In this document: one piece after another, positions 60,322-64,000 of the stretch | Layout: each line of letters begins with the position of its first letter | How positions within the stretch are numbered: the stretch's first letter is position 1 | From: Polytrichum commune | Lineage: Eukaryota > Streptophyta > Polytrichopsida > Polytrichales > Polytrichaceae | Reading direction: 5' to 3' | Assembly: GCA_950295325.1 (NCBI GenBank) | Contig: OX485805.1 | Span: forward strand, 36,383,501-36,447,500 | DNA length: 64,000 nt | Notes under the pieces: generated by a model | Database searches by the model: none | What the model was told of the DNA's origin: nothing | The model's input: the letters and a program-made list of their open reading frames with translations, nothing else | Translations under genes and position numbers: made by a program

Positions 60322-60750
60322 TTAACGACGAATACGCTTATGGGGCCCTTTGCCATTTTTGTCACACTCATGTTTATGACAATGGTCAATCCCTAAACTA
60401 TGAACTGCAGTGCATCCTGCGCATCTGAGTCCCTGACCTTGGAGACGTGGGGCACTCCCTAATAGAGATCTAGAGTAAGTGCCCGGTTTAATAACTCCTA
60501 CTCTATAATAGGCATGAGTCTGTAAAGTAGACTTGTTCTCTATCAACATTGCAACATCCGTCTGCAAAGATGGAATCCGGGGATGTGGACTCTGAACTGC
60601 AACCGCCGAAGTAACTGAGCAGTCAGGTGGGTTTAGACTCTTCATGTTGTCCACGTCTGCAAAACCGGGGAAAGACGACGTGGTGTGGATTTGTGATGAA
60701 CTAGGAGCACGTAAAGGAGCAAGGCTCGGGAGACTTGAGTCAGTACCCAT
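60322..60750 (-). CDS. Hypothetical protein with a Cys/His cluster
   Basis: This frame of 142 codons starts MGTDSSLPSLAPLRAPSSS and ends in a basic tail (GKGPHKRIRR). Near the end it has LRCAGCTAVHSLGIDHCHKHECDKN, a CxxC...HC...HEC pattern that may bind zinc. The N-terminal two thirds are Ser/Pro-rich. I do not recognise it. It lies upstream of the MULE-like fragment on the same strand. Confidence 0.4.
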   Translation of the reverse strand: MGTDSSLPSLAPLRAPSSSQIHTTSSFPGFADVDNMKSLNPPDCSVTSAVAVQSPHPRIPSLQTDVAMLIENKSTLQTHAYYRVGVIKPGTYSRSLLGSAPRLQGQGLRCAGCTAVHSLGIDHCHKHECDKNGKGPHKRIRR

Positions 60751-61121
60751 TGGAGAAGAATATCATGAGATGAGATGAAGGAATGGGTACAAGTAATCGG
60801 GTATTATATACACCTAGGGTGGACAACAATGCCCGAATATATGATAACCTGATAGATCAATTAATAGTCAATAGTTATTTATGTAAATTCTAGACAACCT
60901 GTGTCATGTATGAATAGGATGTACTACAATAGTAGTCATCCCTTAATCACAACAATATAGTTGACACCGATTAGGTAGATAGACAATAGCGGCGCCTTTT
61001 GTAGTGTTTTAATGCAGTGTGGATAAAACGAGGAATAAATAAAGAAACTGCAGGTTAATTATCTAAATCCAAGATAATAGGAACATAATGATGGCGCATA
61101 GATGCTTGAGTATGGTTAGAG

Positions 61122-61415
61122 ATGAACACTCGGTCGAGAGCGAGAGCAGATCGAGAAGAGAGGAAGACTATTCAGAAACAGAGGCGCATTGAGAGAAAGG
61201 AGAGGTTCGCTACTAGAGATAAGGTAGTGACCCCGTACAAATTGAGGTCAACCATGGGAAGAAAAGGGGATAATTCAACAAAGGCTACTCACAGTCGTTC
61301 AAAACGAAATGTTGAGTCATTTGAAAAGGCGGAGGTTGCTCCCATCGTTTTATTTCCAGTAACGGAGGAAGACAACCCAGATGACAAAGGGGGCAGTGAG
61401 GTGTTGTATATCTAA
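61122..61415 (+). CDS. Hypothetical basic protein, likely first exon of a divergent gene
   Basis: This open frame starts MNTRSRARADREERKTIQKQ, is very basic, and ends with an acidic stretch (TEEDNPDDKGGSE) followed by a possible donor GAG|GTGTTG near 61403. The position, divergent from an MULE-like gene fragment, and the basic-then-acidic layout match exon 1 of the second ParB-like gene. It may therefore be exon 1 of a paralogue. Exon-like stretches follow at about 61567-61639 and 61715-61856, but I could not join them in one clean frame. Confidence 0.35.
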   Translation: MNTRSRARADREERKTIQKQRRIERKERFATRDKVVTPYKLRSTMGRKGDNSTKATHSRSKRNVESFEKAEVAPIVLFPVTEEDNPDDKGGSEVLYI

Positions 61416-62089
61416 AATCCTCATGATATTGTTTTCTTTAAAAACGAAATGTGAACCACTCTCACGGAGAATTAGAACAGTCGAGACCCATTAGCTTTCA
61501 ATTATGTTATTTTTTATATGTTGGGTGATGGAATGTAAATAGGAATTGGATTGGGCATCAGGAACAGGGAATGACACAGACACAACTTCAACCTGGGGGA
61601 GCCTCGAGTGCCTCAACATCAGTTCACAGTGAGCAACAGGTTTGTGAATATTGTGTAAAAATGGTGATTTCTACTGTAAGGGTTTAGCGTAAAGTTAATT
61701 TTCAATGCTTGCAGTTTCTAAGGGCAAGTTCATAGCTAATGAGGAAATGCAAAATATACTTAAAAGAGCCTTGGAGAATTCGACGGCGATGCCGATGTTG
61801 TTGATCTTTGCGAAGGCAGCATGGACAATGGCGAGAATCAATTCAGAGAAGAGGTAATATGTGAAGCCCTAAACCGAAAGCCAAACCCATAATCTGCACT
61901 CTTTCTTGAATGTGGTTTTTAGGGTTAAGGGTCCGAGACTAGGAAAACGAGGATTCAGGGCACCTTCCTCTTCTTCTATCTTCTTCCCATAGAAGCTGTT
62001 TAGTCACGGATTGGAGACGCAGAGGAGGCTGAGGGCGGGATAATGGCCGGGTGTGCGGATTCTGTTCACTCTCCATTGGAAATGGTGAC
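61416..62089. other. Possible further exons of the basic-protein gene, unresolved
   Basis: Two stretches have exon-like borders: GAACAG|GGAATGACACAGACACAACT...CAACAG|GTTTGTG and TTGCAG|TTTCTAAGGGCAAG...GAAGAG|GTAATATG. The second encodes FIANEEMQNILKRALENS in one frame, but that frame does not join the first without a shift. No confident gene model results. Confidence 0.3.
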
Positions 62090-64000
62090 TTGCCTCCCAA
62101 ATGTGTTAGGGGGGGGGGTCATATGCATATTGATTTCCATTTTCAAGTTTGACTGATATATCAAACTTCCAGCCTTGAGATGGTCCATTCGGGGCCGAGC
62201 TTAGTCTGTAGGGATTTCAGTTTGAAGGTAGAATTCAAGTCAATTCAGATTCAAGGGTTTCAAGGTCATAGGGTTAGGGGGGTCATATGCATATTGATTT
62301 TGAAGTTCAATTTTGACCGATATATCAACTTTCCAGCCTTTAGACAATCCATTCAGGGCCGAGCATAGTCTGTAGGGATTTCAGTTTGAAGTTAGAATTC
62401 AAGTCAATTCAGGTTCAAGGGCATTAAGGTCATAAGGTTAGGGGGGGGGGTCATATTCATAATGATTTTAGATTTTCAATTTTGGCTAATATATCAAACT
62501 TGCAACCTTTAGAGAGTCCATTCGGCGCCAAGCATAGTATCTAGGGATTTCAGTTTGAAATTAGAATTCAAGTCAATTCAGGTTCAAGGGCATTAAGGTC
62601 ATAAGGTTAGGGGGGGGGGTCATATTCATAATGATTTTAGATTTTCAATTTTGGCTTATATATCAAACTTGCAACCTTTAAAGAGTCCATTCGGGGCCAA
62701 GCATAGTCTGTAGGGATTTGAGTTTGAAGTTAGAATTCAAGTCAATTCATGTTCAAGGGCATTAAGCTGATAAGGTTAGGGGGGGGTCATATTCATAATG
62801 ATTTTAGATTTTCAATTTTGGCGAATATATTAAACTTCTTGCCTTTAGAGAGTCCATTCGGGGCCGAGCATAGTATCTAGGGATTTCAATTTGAAGTTAG
62901 AATTCAAGTCAATTCAGGTTCAAGGGCATTAAGGGCATAACGCTTGAAGGGCGGTCATATTCATAATGATTTTAGATTTTCAATTTTGGCGTATATATCA
63001 AACTTCTTGCCTTTAGAGAGTCCATTCGGGGCCGAGAATAGTATCTAGGGATTTCAGTTTGAAGTTAGAATTCAAGTCAATTCATGTTCAAGGGCATTAA
63101 GGTCATAAGGCTAGGGGGGAGGTCATATTCATAATGATTTTAGATTTTCAATATTGGCTTATATATCAAACTTGCAACCTTAACAGAGTCCAATCGGGGC
63201 CCAACATAGTATGTAGGGATTTCAGTTTGAAGTTAGAATTCAAGTCAATTCAGGTTCAAGGGCATGAAGGTCATAAGGCTGGGGGGGGGGGGTCATATTC
63301 GTAATGATTTTAGATTTTCAATTTTGGTTTATATATCAAATTTACAACCTTTAGAGAGTTCATTCGGGGCCGAGCATAGTATCTAGGGATTTGAGTTTGA
63401 AGTTAGAATTCAAGTCAATTCAGGTTCAAGGGCATTAAGGTCATAAGGTTATGGGGGGGGGGGGGGGTCATATTCATAATGATTTTAGATTTTCAATTTT
63501 GGCTTATATCTCAAACTTGCAACCTTTAGAGAGTCCATTCGGGGCCCAACATAGTCTGTAGGGATTTCAGTTTGAAGTTAGAATTCAAGTCAATTCAGGT
63601 TCAAGGGCATTAAGGTCATAAGGCTAAGGGGGGGGGGTCATATTCGTAATGATTTTAGATTTTCAATTTTGGTTTATATATCAAATTTACAACCTTTAGA
63701 GAGTTCATTCGGGGCCGAGCATAGTATCTAGGGATTTGAGTTTGAAGTTAGAATTCAAGTCAATTCAGGTTCAAGGGCATTAAGGTCATAAGGTTAGGGG
63801 GGGGGGGTCATATTCATAATGATTTTAGAATTTCAATTTTGGCTAATATATCAAACTTGCAACCTTTAGAGAGTCCATTCCGCGCCGAGCATAGTGTCGA
63901 GGGATTTCAGTTTGTAGTTAGAATTCAAGTCAATTCAGGTTCAAGGGCATTAAGGTCATAAGGCTAGGGGGGGGGGGGTCATATTCATAATGATTTTAGA
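62090..64000. repeat. ~168-bp satellite with variable G-runs, about 11 monomers, continues past the end
   Basis: Monomers begin TCATATTCATAATGATTTTAG at about 62119 (variant), 62283 (variant), 62451, 62620, 62787, 62955, 63123, 63293, 63468, 63638, 63808 and 63979, mostly 167-171 bp apart. Each contains TCCATTCGGGGCC, then AGGGATTTCAGTTTGAAGTT, then AGAATTCAAGTCAATTCAGG. Each ends in a G-run of about 6 to 15 bases, except one interrupted copy near 62950. The first two monomers differ most (TCATATGCATATTGATTT), marking the edge of the array. No reading frame is kept. Confidence 0.93.

Overview
This window is eukaryotic and almost certainly from a plant. Genes carry introns with clean GT/AG splice sites, promoters have TATA boxes, telomere-like TTTAGGG runs are scattered about (15603, 31543, 40544, 53196), and every recognisable coding region belongs to a transposable element. 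The mix of families (CACTA/TNP2, a MULE-like transposase with a DSAQANWNAVR signature, an SDGCAAQFK/HGKG transposase, DUF7869) suggests to me a large, repeat-rich seed-free plant or streptophyte genome. That taxonomic reading is inference. I saw no host housekeeping gene, rRNA or tRNA.

Layout. 1-9.2 kb: a decayed minus-strand CACTA element (Transposase_21 pieces at 38-1611, acidic N-terminal region at 6876-7391, zinc-binding N-terminal exon at 8932-9192). It is interrupted by a GC-richer insertion full of TCCGGA (about 1615-6880) and carries a wrecked SET-domain gene (8224-8790). 9.2-17.7 kb: decayed, mostly non-coding. 17.7-21.6 kb: a five-exon SDG/HGKG transposase with one nonsense codon. 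24,238-59,142: a 34.9-kb block whose outer ends are inverted copies of CACTATATTCG... Each arm carries an intact 976-residue DUF7869-type transposase gene (minus strand on the left, plus strand on the right). 59.1-64 kb: a truncated MULE-like gene, two small unrecognised genes, and a ~168-bp satellite with G-runs that continues past the window end.

Core of the window. Inside the 34.9-kb block lie two unrelated-looking genes with ParB/sulfiredoxin-fold-like motifs. The first (34486-38324, plus, 1120 aa) has a DGQHS motif, followed by motifs in the order of a beta-class DNA amino-methyltransferase (YDPF, then FGGS). The second (49365-38403, minus, at least 8 exons) has EGNHR. Each is saturated, in its introns and 5' leader, with its own short palindrome. 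The first has arms TTTGGGTCG/CGACCCAAA around 2 bp. The second has arms ACCCTCTCGG/CCGAGAGGGT around 2 bp, repeated about every 138 bp in a satellite. The first palindrome also fills the 5' leaders of both DUF7869 genes. A ParB-like protein paired with arrays of a cognate palindrome inside plant transposons resembles a parS-type cis/trans system. I know of no description of one in plants. The pairing is seen directly; the function is inference.

How the parts fit. The second ParB-like gene is divergent from, and shares a short promoter region with, an MULE-like transposase gene (49687-51792), which suggests one autonomous element. The first ParB-like gene shares its palindrome with the DUF7869 genes, which suggests a second. 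The block carries later insertions that can be dated relative to it: a solo LTR with GTCAG duplications, a TTA-flanked MITE with an empty site in the sister arm, and a foldback element with 794-bp arms that replaced one palindrome.
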